64,000 bases of DNA from Anas platyrhynchos (Eukaryota; Chordata; Aves; Anseriformes; Anatidae): the NCBI RefSeq assembly GCF_047663525.1, contig NC_092602.1, positions 9,483,501-9,547,500 of the forward strand. The letters run 5' to 3'. This document shows, piece after piece, positions 42,801 to 50,909 of the stretch (position 1 is the stretch's first letter; each line of letters opens with the position of its first letter). Below the pieces are notes generated by a model. It made no database searches. It saw only the letters and a program-made list of their open reading frames with translations, and was not told where the DNA came from. The position numbers and the translations under genes were made by a program.

Positions 42801-45800
42801 GAGACCGCGTGCTGCCTTCCTCTGCAGTCAAACGAGTACCTGGAGAGGAGTTTCATATATCAAAACCCTCAGCTTCCACCACAAGTCAGCAAACAGAAGT
42901 GCAATGTGTTCACAAAGAGCCACCCGACCCACCCAGAGCAGCGGATCGCTCCCCGTGCTTTCCGCCTGCTCTCGCACTGCCAGCGCCCTGCAGCTCCTCG
43001 ACCCCCTTCACATTATGTGAGCATGTCAGGTATCACAGCACAGAACTTTGGCTTTGCCATTTTTTAGCTGTCACATCAACAGAAAAATTACTCTCATCCC
43101 ACCCTGTTGTGCTTAGAAAGCCACAGATGAGCACTTACACAACGCAGCATCCTTGGGCGATTTATCTCCACTCTTCCACCAGAACTGGGGGGTGCTTCTG
43201 AATAAGTCTTTGCACTTGGCTGCCACTGCTGCAAGACTCCCAATGTACCCAGCTTTTTTCATCATTCACTCCAAGATCTCAGTAACGCAGCACCTTTGTG
43301 TTAGCTGCATTTGTGTTTGTCACATTTTAGCCAATAAAGAGCAATTTAGGAGTAACAATTTTACGAATTCAGAAATAAAACAACCGCAGTTTTGACCATC
43401 CCTAGAATAGAAAAGTTGCAATGTATTTTACAAGTGTGGTATACACAAGGCAAAGTGCACAAACTCAAACCAAGCAGCCATCAGAAGATGGATAATTTGT
43501 TTTTTTCTGTTGTTTTTAAAGCCTATGGAACAAAACACGTCGCTCTTAAGGCAGAAGAAATCCTTTCTACTCAAATCACTAACAAAAAGTGAGCACAGAC
43601 AAAGCAAATTCATAAATACAAACACTGCAGGACAACACTCATCCAGAGCAACATAAAATCCCTTCCTGCTGCCCGTGCCAAGGCCGTGCTCAACTCCAGC
43701 CCCCAGGCACAGACCCGAGCCCAAACTCAGCCCCGGGGACACTTGGGCACTTCAGTCACAGCACCAGGGCTGCCGCAGGAAAACACAGCTGCAGCCAGCA
43801 CGGAGGCTGCTTGTCCTTCTGCAAGAAATGCCACCTCGTACCTTTTTTTCCACCAGCTTTGGTCTCCACAAAGCCTCACTGTGCACCCCAAGTAATTCAG
43901 CCCAAAGAGCAAGAGGTAAAGGGAAGCACAGCACAGGAAGAACATATAAAGGAGAGGATACAGCACAGGAAATAGAACTAATAAATTGAAGTACAACAAG
44001 AAGAAAATCAGTAAGTTAAAGGACAAAACTGAAGCGAAAGCCTAAGAGCAGTCGAAGAGTCACGTAACTCACGCAGCTGAACCCACCTTTCCGTGCTCAG
44101 AGCTGGCTGACGGCTGTGCAGCACCAGTCAATAAACAGTGGAACCTAAATTCACAGTTAGATCAACCAACTTTAATTTTAATTAACTAGGAAGCTGAATG
44201 TTATGTTGTTTAGCTCCTGTTAATGAGGCAACTATCAATTCCCATTAAGCTTAAGAAAATTTGTATTTCTCAATAATCTAATCAGGAGGCAAACGCTGGC
44301 AACCACCTCCCCAGGAGCTCTGTATAGCCACCATTGTTACGATGCTGTTAGCCAACGCAGCATCAGCAGGCTGACCCTATAACACAAGGGTAACACTACA
44401 AATTTCGTGGGAAACCACGCCGTGCCAGAGGGTTGGTCAGTTTGGGGAACGCGGATTAAAGGTTAATCCCGAACTCACGTTTTCCAATAACTCAGCCACT
44501 GAGCTGTTTGAGAATTCACTCGCCACAGCCCATCAGTGACTTCACCAAATGATGTAGATTTCTCCTCGATTCTCGGCAGGTTGTGTACAAACTGTGCTGC
44601 CAGCTGTGTCAGGGTGTGTCTGAGCCGTGAGGGTACCTAAACCCTCTGCAGAGGCAGGCAGCCTGGAGCACGGCCAGGAAGGACTGTCAGCGATTAAACA
44701 CCGGTGGCCCTGGCACCAGGACGGGCTTGGGAAGCCGGCAAACTGTTCTTCAAAAGTGCCGCGCGTGAGAGATACGTGTGCAGTGCTGTATTTAGACAGG
44801 GATAATATGCTGCGACGGCAGGATGAGCAACAGATTGGCAAGTAGCTGTACCAAAGGAATCTGCTGCTCAGACTCTGTCACAGGAAATCATTAAAGACGT
44901 GCTAGACGGTGAGCTAGCCTTTGGGAACTGCCTGTGCCGAGGAGATTCGGTGCTGGGACAGGCCGGGGGGCTGCCTCATCCCTCAGCACCCCTCCTGGCC
45001 GCGGGGCAGCAGGACACAAAGCCAGGCGTGCGCTTATCGCACCCCCTCCCTTCCCGGCACTACTGCCTGACAGCCGGGAGCAGAACGGGAACTCCTGCGA
45101 GTCACAGCACAAGTTATTTCTGGGCACCCCACAGAGCGAAATGAAACCTCATAAAAGTTGCAAGAAATCAAATTTAAAAAAAAAAAACAGCAGAGACTTG
45201 AGTATTACCCAAAGAGATTGTAGAGACAGCTACCACTCTTGCATTACAATTCAACACCAAAACCAGCCCTAAATTAATTCCGGGAGATGGAATAGTTCGC
45301 TGAAGCCTCAGTGGGTTTTCTGACATTCACCAGGGGATTTCACATCTTTCCTTCTTAGTACCTGAAGCCTTAACTCTTGGATGGAGCTGTGCCGTTCCCC
45401 TGGCACTGGAGGCACTCGGGGCACTCTGACAACCCCGTGCTCTGCCACTCCTGTGCTCTGCCCTCATCTTAGTCCACTCCCAAATCCACCAGGGGGACAC
45501 GGAGGCCGCATCTGTGCAAATTCCCCTTCTGCCCCTGAGAACCCAACCCACACACACAAACCACCTTCTGTCTACAAACTTTTCTCCTCCTTTACTGCAG
45601 CCACAGCGAGCAGCAAGCCCACTGGTGCCCCCAAGTTTGCTCGAGCATTAACACCGGGCATCAGCAGCCTCAGAGCATCAGAGCTGCTAACGAGGCCCAG
45701 CACTGCCTGCCTTGTGCCTTGCCACACTGGCAGCAGCTGCAAGGAAGAGTTTTCAAATCCATCACCCTCACTTTGCAGCTCGTAGCAACAGCAAACAGCA

Positions 45801-45929
45801 GAGCCCTGAAACACCAGGGAGAGAGAAGGCTGATATCTAACAGGAGAGGGGAAAAAAGAACTGGCAGGCTGACAAACAGGGGGCTCGGCGAGGGGGCAGG
45901 CCGACTTCCAGCAACACTGACTGAGGAGG

Positions 45930-45966
<37 letters not shown>

Positions 45967-48900
45967 GTCTGACATCACGGAGCCCTCACCTGGGAATCCG
46001 GCTGCACACAGACAGGGACTGCAAGAACCTGGAGCCGAATAAATACCACTCACCACGGCTTTCTCTAGGGTCGAGGCAGTGAACAGAAAGCACAATGAGG
46101 GTTCCCATTTGCTTGCTGACGAAACCTCTGCAGAGCACAGGAAGGCTGTGCCCAGGTCACGTTTAATGACTGAGTCCTCTGCCGAATTAACTAATGCAAT
46201 ATAATTAGTAAAAACCAGCCAAATTCCAGCAGAGCATGCCGGTTTTATTACAGGTGTGTCCAGACTTCTGTCCCCAGGAGCCACGCCGTGTTTCAGCCCC
46301 ACACGGACGGAGCGAGGGGCAGCACCAAGGCACGGGGGTGGTGCCGGCTTCAAGCCGGGGCCGTGGGGCTGTGCCATGCGACGCCTCGCTCCGACAAATT
46401 GTTCTGAGCGCTGCCCATCAGATAAGTTGCGCCAAATTTTTTAGAAACAAAACTTAGGTCATGGAATTACTTCCCCTAGCCAGCTTTGAAGTGGAGGAAA
46501 AAAAAAAAGCTGCAAGAAGGAGAACTCAATTGGCTTTTAGCTGCCTGGTAAATGCTCTAACAAGAGAGCCCAATGACCTACATTCACAAGCCTCTGTACT
46601 AAACCACTATTACAAAATCCAATATAAAGCCTGACCACGTTTAAGTGTTTTCCATTAGCAAGCAGCAGTATCTTGTTAGAGAGACATGAAAACAAGTTAT
46701 TGTCATTAGTGATGATGATCTTAATTAATCCTCTAAACACTACTCTGAAATGTGCCGTCTGGATCATCTCAGACTGTTTAAGCTCCTAACACTCCATAGA
46801 GACCCCCAAACCTTCGCTTTTCAGTTGTGTGATGGGATGTTGACAGGAACTTCTTATACATCCTCAAACCGTACTACAGAACTGAATTCTTAACGATTTC
46901 AACCTCTGATGCTTTTCAGACAACTGACAAAAACACACAGGTGTCTAAATCCAGTCTAGCACCAGTACAGGTTACTGCAATTCAGTGAAAACATCACCAA
47001 AATACTTCTTTACCTAAAAGCAACAGCTCTCAGTTCAACAACCTGAGGCAGATGTTTTGAGGTCTCCTGGAAAAGATATTAAGCCAAACCCTACCACAGT
47101 GAAGAGCTCAAACAAGTGTCTGTACAGCAGATACAGTCAATTTAGTCAGTGTTTAAACGAAACATTACGGCAGTCTTTCCCTGTACACCCATGTAGTTGC
47201 AAAGGTCTGACACATTCAGCTCCACATTAGCAGCCTCCAAAGATAATGAGTAACGCCAGCTAAGGAGAAATGCTCTGCTAACAAACAAAAAAGAACTTGC
47301 AACAACGCATTATAAAGCAGACCAGTAGCCAAAAGGAACAGTTGGTGGTCAAAACAGAAAGGGAAAGAAAAGGGAAAGAGATGCTGTGGGACAAACATGT
47401 CCAAGCTGAGATTCTCAAAGGCACAAAACTGGCATTAAAAGCCCACGAGCTCAGAAAAACGTAACTGCCCATGGTAGCTTTAGGAATCTGCATCTCCACA
47501 GCCAGTGCTGATGGATGTACCTGATGTCAGTGATGGCAACAGTGCAAAACTGACTTCTGTTCTGTAACCAAGACAGAAAAATCCACAAAGAAAGGAAATA
47601 TAAATTAGCTTTTAATAAATGAGGAGAGAAACTATCTCACCCTAAACGCAGAAAAAATAGGTTCCTGTAAACTCACTGCCTTTCAGCTTGCCTGAAAAGA
47701 TACTACAGTTGAGGAGGCTTAAAAGAAGGTTTTATTTATCTGAAGAGCACAGCAAGAACACGGATACAAAGCTAGTGTCAAATTAACATGGAAGTACAAA
47801 GAGGTGCCTGATTCGCCGGGACTGAATTGTGAAGGGACTACACATTCATCTCCGAGTACATAAAACCTCCCATCACTCTGCAGCACTCATTTGATAGCTC
47901 CAAGTAGAGATTTAAGTTCAGCAAGCTGCAGGCATCCTTTGTAAACCAGTACGACAGTTGCTACAATACCCAGGTTTAAAGAAGCAGGAAGAAAAACAAA
48001 CACCACCAGGAAAAATAAATTCCAGGCACTATTCTAACTCTTTGTGAAGACATCCATGCACTTGCCCAGAAGAGACAAGGGAGACCTCACTACCATTACC
48101 GTTGTTTAAAATGGGAAATTTGGTTCTGCGCATCCCTGCATGAACCAGATTTTCCCTATTTGCACCTTTTATCTCAGGATAAACCCCAACACCATTTCAT
48201 CTACTAAAGAGGTGATCTATTTGAGGTGGTATATGAAGCAAGTTGAAAGCAAACCTTGGCAGAGGGACACGAGGGTCACCCCAGAGAGACAACCTGAGCT
48301 CACGGTCGTCCCCGGGAGCAGGACAGGCATCACCATGGACAGCTCAAGCAGGGCGCTCCAGTAAACAGGATGGGCGAGGGCATCCCAGAAGGAATTCGGA
48401 AATTCCTCCAACAGCGCTGAGTCCCAGATGCCAGGCTGCACGTGGCTGCATGACTTCACGGGAAGGTGAACTGAGGTCCGTACCTGACATATGGTTCCAC
48501 ACACAGCCACGCGATACATATGGGACGACACATATGGCTCGCGCAAGGTTCAAGCGATGCGTATGGAGCTGCTGCGGAGGAATCCTAACGCTACAGGTTT
48601 CAAAGCCAGCATTGTACAACCCAAGACGATGACAGTTGGGGTATGTTTACAAGCAGGATGTTTCTGCCAGCGTGGCTACAAGACCACAGATCTCCAAAGC
48701 AGATACATTAGAGCAACTGTGAAAAAAAAAGCATTCACCTTAAAGGAGCAAAATTCAACGAAAAACTTGTCTTCTTCCATCAAGCATCAGCTGCTAACTG
48801 CCATTTGATACCATACTAGAGCAGCAACCGTTCCGGCACAGCATGGAAAGTACCAGTCCCTAGTTTTTAGGAGGCTACACTGCCGAGTTCCATACCTCAG

Positions 48901-50260
48901 GGTCAGGGCCAAACCCACCTGTAAAAGGACACAAAACCGTGAATCTCTGCTGAATGTTTCCAGCCAGCATTTCGGCTGCCCATAGCACTTAGTGGCAGCT
49001 ATAAAGGAATTTGCCTGAAATCAGTTTCACGCAGTATCTTCTCCCACATACAAGCCTCTAGCTGTAACAATACTAGCTAGGTTGGCAACTCTTTTTTTTG
49101 GCTACTTAAGCGCACATCATAAGCCCTATATATACACACTGCGCTGCCAACGGTGCCAAAAAAACAAGATAAAACAAAGCAAGTCACACACGCAGCAGTT
49201 TCAACATCCAAATTAGTTATTTCAGCGAGGCTGCCTACACTGACCCAATTGTGTTTCAGCCGCACCGAGAACTTGCTGGCGCACACTTCACTAACCCGGT
49301 TACGTTTTATTGGTTTGGGTCATAAAAGTTATTTTGAAGAGGAAGGATGAGGGAATTTCGAAGCTGCCAGAGGAACGCTGCCGCTCTTACTTTCCTATTT
49401 ACCAAGGGTGAGGATCACCCAGGAGCACCCTCCCTTTGCAACGGGAGGACAGCTTCCAAACCTGCGAAGCCGCCCCGTGCTCCGGCTATCGATCCTCTTT
49501 GGCAGGAGCAGCCGGAGACGGGCGAGAGCTCTGCCAAGCTCCGAGGGAGCTCAGCACCCAAAGAGAAACCTGAACCGGGCGGTGGAGTTGGAGGAGCGGG
49601 AGCCTTCAGCCAGCACGCACCAAGCGCTTGGGGAAAGTTGAAGCCGTAGCGCTCCTAAACCACCGCGCCGGCCGCACGGATTTCGCCATCACACTGCAAG
49701 GAGGAAAGAAGTGAGAAGAGCAGCGGGAAGGTGCCAGGAGCAGCGAGAGGCCACGAGGGTTTTCTTCTCGGAGTGGCTGGGGAAGGGGGCGGCGTGGGGG
49801 TGCTGCGGGTCCCCCCGGGAGCCTCACCCACCCACGGCGGGGGCTGGGGGCGCAGCACGGCGCCCGCTGAGCGCAGCCCCCGGTAACGAAGCGCGGGGCC
49901 ACGCAGGGCCCCAGCGGGGCTCCCCGACCCCCAAACTCCCCCCAAATACTCCAGAAGCCGCCTTCAGCCGCCGCCCCCCGGGCATCCCCCCCCGGGCGCT
50001 TTTAGGGGCAGGGAGCTCGGCGGGAGCCCCGCTCGGGGCGCGACCCCCCCGGCTGCGGCCGAGCCCCCCGGGGCTGCTCCGGGGGCAGCGGAGGAAGAAG
50101 AGGAGGAGGAGGAGGAGGAGGAGGAGGAGGAGGAGGAGGAGGAGGAGGAGGGGGAGGAAGGCCCGGCCCCGCCGCCCCTACCTGGCCGCAGCGGCTCGGT
50201 GATGCTCAGCACCAGCAGGAAGAGCAGGAGGAAGGTGCCGCTGTCCGCTTTGGGCACCAT
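6565..50260 (-). CDS. DGCR2: DGCR2 integral membrane protein, complete, 10 coding exons
   Basis: Coding exons in gene order are 50260-50182, 30985-30863, 21115-20990, 18814-18604, 17623-17547, 14930-14754, 12830-12627, 8628-8476, 7808-7572 and 6806-6565. Every junction is GT-AG and keeps frame, giving 542 residues (the human protein is about 550). Domains: signal peptide about 1-22; LDL-receptor class A repeat 30-66 with all six cysteines (30, 37, 44, 51, 57, 66) and its acidic SDE box; C-type-lectin-like domain about 112-262; VWFC cysteine-rich domain about 268-330; membrane helix about 347-365 followed by an Arg-rich stop-transfer. The cytoplasmic tail carries PPPPY at 426-430 and 444-448, which are WW-domain ligands, and ends TIV, a class I PDZ-type ligand. 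It is predicted to be a type I surface glycoprotein. The family (DGCR2/IDD/SEZ-12) is proposed to act as an adhesion receptor, with neural roles. The start is set by the signal peptide, although a four-codon uORF abuts it. Identity is very secure; exact function in birds is inferred. Confidence 0.96.
6807..7571 (-). other. DGCR2: DGCR2 intron 9
   Basis: GT-AG intron of 765 bp. AT-rich, with no repeat or gene recognised. Confidence 0.9.
7572..7808 (-). CDS. DGCR2: DGCR2 coding exon 9, juxtamembrane tail with two PPPPY motifs
   Basis: Encodes residues 384-463. The conserved [20 protein letters not shown] segment is followed by two PPPPY motifs 18 residues apart. The exon is flanked by a CATAG acceptor and a CAG|GTATG donor. 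Confidence 0.96.
7809..8475 (-). other. DGCR2: DGCR2 intron 8
   Basis: GT-AG intron of 667 bp with a GTAAGT donor. Nothing else recognised. Confidence 0.9.
8476..8628 (-). CDS. DGCR2: DGCR2 coding exon 8, transmembrane segment
   Basis: Encodes residues 333-384. The membrane helix at about 347-365 is rich in Ile, Leu, Ser and Phe, and the basic RLRQRRRER cluster that follows puts the C-terminus in the cytoplasm. Confidence 0.96.
11475..11494 (+). repeat. poly(A) tract, 20 A
   Basis: Uninterrupted run of 20 A on the plus strand within DGCR2 intron 7. It has no visible retrocopy body next to it. Confidence 0.9.
11855..12045 (-). mobile_element. truncated CR1 LINE 3' end
   Basis: The plus strand reads ATCACAGAATGGTTGATGTT followed by GGAAGGGACCT, then CCAGTCCAA, GTGTCCAGTCAG and CTGTTCCAGT. 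This is the antisense order of an avian CR1 LINE 3' end, so the element points to the minus strand. It is 5'-truncated and diverged, and its right boundary is approximate. Confidence 0.82.
12627..12830 (-). CDS. DGCR2: DGCR2 coding exon 7, VWFC domain
   Basis: Encodes residues 265-333. The von Willebrand factor type C domain shows its cysteine pattern: an initial TCVDIK, CLSCTC, MCVAALC, GCQQY, and a terminal ECCKFTC. VWFC domains mediate extracellular protein binding. Confidence 0.96.
13477..13895 (-). mobile_element. diverged CR1-like LINE fragment
   Basis: The right part (about 13660-13895) reads like the antisense of a CR1 3' region, with phrases such as CATCTTGGTGGCCCTCACTG and a CTGGGGGTCCCTGAAACTG-type end. 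The left part (from about 13477) has a weakened GGAAGGGACCT-like terminus. Orientation is minus. It is more diverged than the other copies in the window, and its boundaries are approximate. Confidence 0.6.
14229..14268. repeat. (TA)n / T-rich simple sequence
   Basis: An alternating TA run passes into T-rich sequence with single A interruptions. Confidence 0.85.
14754..14930 (-). CDS. DGCR2: DGCR2 coding exon 6, C-terminal half of lectin-like domain
   Basis: Encodes residues 206-265. It includes the CAQLQCF, ENCYEKS and FLCKR cysteines that close the C-type-lectin fold. The WND-type calcium/sugar motif expected before the penultimate cysteine is absent: the sequence there is SWYAENC. Confidence 0.96.
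14931..17546 (-). other. DGCR2: DGCR2 intron 5
   Basis: About 2.6 kb. Holds a CTCF-like motif near 16243-16258. A 167-codon open frame at 15048-15551 on the minus strand shows no recognisable protein features and is probably chance. Confidence 0.9.
16243..16258 (+). promoter_or_regulatory. CTCF-like core motif
   Basis: TCAGCAGATGGCAGTG matches the vertebrate CTCF core pattern CCASYAGRKGGCRS at all but the first position. It lies in DGCR2 intron 5. Motif match only. Confidence 0.35.
17547..17623 (-). CDS. DGCR2: DGCR2 coding exon 5, lectin-like domain core
   Basis: Encodes residues 180-206, including FWVGYQYV, the position of the WIG-type core motif of C-type-lectin folds, and an NHS sequon for N-glycosylation. 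Confidence 0.95.
17624..18603 (-). other. DGCR2: DGCR2 intron 4
   Basis: 980 bp, AT-rich, with no repeat or gene recognised. Confidence 0.9.
18604..18814 (-). CDS. DGCR2: DGCR2 coding exon 4, start of lectin-like domain
   Basis: Encodes residues 110-180. It begins with KCPTGW, the usual first cysteine of a C-type-lectin-like domain, followed by SCYRV, the WDAVQTC helix and an NGS sequon. Two donor positions are possible at its end (18604 or 18608). Only 18604 restores the frame into exon 5 (QRRFWVGY). Confidence 0.95.
18815..20989 (-). other. DGCR2: DGCR2 intron 3
   Basis: About 2.2 kb. No transposable element or gene recognised. Confidence 0.9.
20990..21115 (-). CDS. DGCR2: DGCR2 coding exon 3, linker between LDL-A and lectin-like domains
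   Basis: Encodes residues 68-110, a basic, Gly/Arg-rich linker (HNRGRGG) ending in [10 protein letters not shown], which is conserved in the family. The Arg-rich stretch could be protease-sensitive; that is inference. Confidence 0.94.
30265..30290. repeat. (AAAT)n microsatellite
   Basis: About six perfect tetranucleotide units within DGCR2 intron 2, some 570 bp from the LDL-A exon. Confidence 0.95.
30787..30801 (+). repeat. poly(A) tract, 15 A
   Basis: Run of A about 60 bp from exon 2, in the first part of intron 2 in gene sense (poly-U in the transcript). Confidence 0.85.
30863..30985 (-). CDS. DGCR2: DGCR2 coding exon 2, LDL-receptor class A repeat
   Basis: Encodes residues 27-68. One complete LDL-A module has six cysteines (30, 37, 44, 51, 57, 66) and the calcium-binding cluster CDGW...EDESDE. 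As in many receptors, the whole module is one phase-1 exon. Confidence 0.97.
40002..40054 (+). repeat. poly(A) with (AC)n tail
   Basis: A run of 18 A is followed by AAAG/AAAAG units and a short CACACA stretch, in DGCR2 intron 1. Confidence 0.85.
41172..41185. repeat. poly(T) tract
   Basis: Run of 14 T on the plus strand in DGCR2 intron 1. Confidence 0.85.
42300..42487 (+). mobile_element. truncated CR1 LINE 3' end
   Basis: Reads in CR1 sense: CAATGCTCTCAGACACACGG, TTGGGTGGTCCTGT, GGAGCCAGGAGTTGGACTC, then GGGTCCCTTCCA and a decayed 3' terminus near 42487. This is the orientation opposite to DGCR2. It looks younger than the copies in introns 6 and 7 because the consensus-like phrases are better preserved. 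The left boundary is approximate. Confidence 0.82.
45934..45963 (+). repeat. poly(A) tract, 30 A
   Basis: Longest homopolymer in the window, in DGCR2 intron 1. No target-site duplication or retrocopy body was recognised beside it. Confidence 0.95.
48487..48537. repeat. three ACATATGG motifs (CATATG E-boxes)
   Basis: The octamer ACATATGG occurs at 48487-48494, 48516-48523 and 48530-48537, about 1.7 kb downstream of DGCR2 exon 1 in gene sense. The CATATG core is an E-box variant bound by some bHLH factors. The repeats could instead be a decayed short tandem array. Confidence 0.6.
50091..50160. repeat. (GGA)n/(TCC)n tract at the start of intron 1
   Basis: About 17 near-perfect GGA units on the plus strand, 20 bp past the exon 1 donor in gene sense, so the transcript carries (UCC)n. 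On the plus strand the frame spells poly-Arg, which is not a real protein. Confidence 0.95.
50182..50260 (-). CDS. DGCR2: DGCR2 coding exon 1, signal peptide
   Basis: Encodes residues 1-26 and the first base of Glu27. A short N-region (MVPKADSG) is followed by the hydrophobic core FLLLFLLVL and a polar end, a typical cleavable signal peptide. The donor is CCAG|GTAGGG. The start codon has T at -3 and G at +4, a mediocre Kozak context. Confidence 0.95.
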
Positions 50261-50275
50261 TTATCCTCCGTTCAT
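50261..50275 (-). promoter_or_regulatory. DGCR2: four-codon uORF abutting the DGCR2 start codon
   Basis: On the gene strand ATG AAC GGA GGA TAA is followed directly by the main ATG, giving the string TAAATG. The uORF start has A at -3, while the main start has T at -3. This arrangement suits termination-reinitiation control, which is inference. If transcription starts far enough upstream, the same frame stays open up to this stop. Confidence 0.7.
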
Positions 50276-50340
50276 CCTCCCCCGGCGCAGCGCCACAAAG
50301 CCGCGGGGCCACGGGAGGCGGGAGGAAGGGCAGCGGCAGC

Positions 50341-50372
50341 AGGAGGAGGAGGAGGAGGAGGAGGAGGAGGAG
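50341..50372. repeat. (GGA)n/(TCC)n tract in the DGCR2 5' UTR region
   Basis: About ten perfect GGA units on the plus strand, about 80 bp upstream of the DGCR2 start codon, next to a CCGCCACC-type run. It is the second such tract flanking exon 1. Confidence 0.95.
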
Positions 50373-50541
50373 CCGCCACCACCGCCGCCACCGCGGGTCC
50401 CCCCGGGCCGCACCGGGCTCTTCCCCGCCCCGTCCGCCGCCGCCCCGGGGCTGTGCGGGCGGCCCTGGCTGCGGCGGGGGGGAGCGCGGAGGTCGGGGCG
50501 GCGCCGCGCCGCGGGCCCCTCGCCTGGCTCCGGCGACGCAC

Positions 50542-50552
50542 AAGATGGCGGC
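50542..50552 (+). promoter_or_regulatory. YY1-like AAGATGGCGGC
   Basis: Exact match to the strong YY1 consensus in a CpG-island promoter. It is oriented for plus-strand transcription, opposite to DGCR2. Confidence 0.6.
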
Positions 50553-50616
50553 CGCGCCTCCCCGCCGCCCCCCCGCCTCCCCGCCACGGCCCCGCCGCCG
50601 CCACGCCCCCTCCCGG

Positions 50617-50621
50617 CCAAT
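50617..50621 (+). promoter_or_regulatory. DGCR2: CCAAT box
   Basis: CCAAT in a GGCCAATCGG context, the usual NF-Y form, about 360 bp upstream of the DGCR2 start codon. Confidence 0.6.
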
Positions 50622-50635
50622 CGGCGGCGCGGGGA

Positions 50636-50645
50636 GGGGCGGGGC
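50636..50645 (+). promoter_or_regulatory. DGCR2: GC box (Sp1/KLF type)
   Basis: GGGGCGGGGC, 15 bp from the CCAAT box. Confidence 0.6.
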
Positions 50646-50659
50646 TGGAGGGAGGCCAC

Positions 50660-50785
50660 GCCCACTGAGGGGCGGGGGGGTGGGGGGGCCAAAAGAGGGG
50701 GGTACGGGGGGGTACCTGGGGAGGTACCCGGGGGGGGGCACCTAAAACAAGGGGGGAGGGTGGGGATGGGGGCACCCAAACCTCT
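50660..50785 (+). other. G-run cluster upstream of the DGCR2 promoter
   Basis: Successive plus-strand runs of 4-9 G are separated by short loops, including two GGTACC-like palindromes. Potential G-quadruplex region; assemblies are error-prone here. Confidence 0.7.
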
Positions 50786-50835
50786 GATGGTGCCTGGGGG
50801 GGTGCAGCCAAAAGCAGGGCTAGCAGCTGAGGTGC

Positions 50836-50908
50836 TTTTTTAAAAATTATTTATTTTTTTAATTATTTATTTGTTTTTAATTAATATTTAATTAATATTT
50901 AGTTAATG
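50836..50908. repeat. AT-rich island with TTAATATTTAA repeats
   Basis: About 70 bp almost free of G and C, abruptly bounded by GC-rich DNA on both sides. Its right end is a duplicated TTAATATTTAA unit (50881-50904). Confidence 0.75.
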
Positions 50909-50909
50909 A

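Larger units (their letters stand above)
30986..50181 (-). other. DGCR2: DGCR2 intron 1
   Basis: About 19.2 kb. Contains a sense-strand AATAAA at 32940-32945, poly(A)/poly(T) tracts (40002-40019, 41172-41185, 45934-45963), a CR1 fragment (about 42300-42487), three ACATATGG repeats (48487-48537) and two small CpG-enriched patches (about 44930-45070 and 46250-46400). The 5' end is a CpG island with a (GGA)n tract. A 235-codon minus-strand frame at 45670-46377 runs through a poly-T tract and is not convincing. No additional gene recognised. Confidence 0.88.
49700..50765. promoter_or_regulatory. DGCR2: CpG-island promoter of DGCR2
   Basis: Very high GC and CpG density surrounds the first coding exon. 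On the upstream side are a CCAAT box (50617-50621), a GGGGCGGGGC GC box (50636-50645) and a YY1-like AAGATGGCGGC (50542-50552). There is no TATA box. The transcription start is probably somewhere in about 50400-50600, inferred from motif positions. Confidence 0.8.

Noticed and set aside
42758-43201. 147-codon plus-strand frame in intron 1
   Set aside because: No domain match; it begins just downstream of a CR1 remnant and lacks any exon signature.
45934-45963. A30 tract as the tail of a processed pseudogene
   Set aside because: No cDNA-like body or flanking direct repeat was recognised next to it.
49711-50202. 163-codon plus-strand frame with a long poly-Arg run
   Set aside because: It is antisense to DGCR2 exon 1 and the Arg run is just the (GGA)n repeat; no domain or splice signal.
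50178-50811. Several 170-190 codon frames on both strands in the CpG island
   Set aside because: Pro/Arg/Gly-rich products of GC-rich repeats; they overlap one another in different frames and include DGCR2 promoter and leader sequence.
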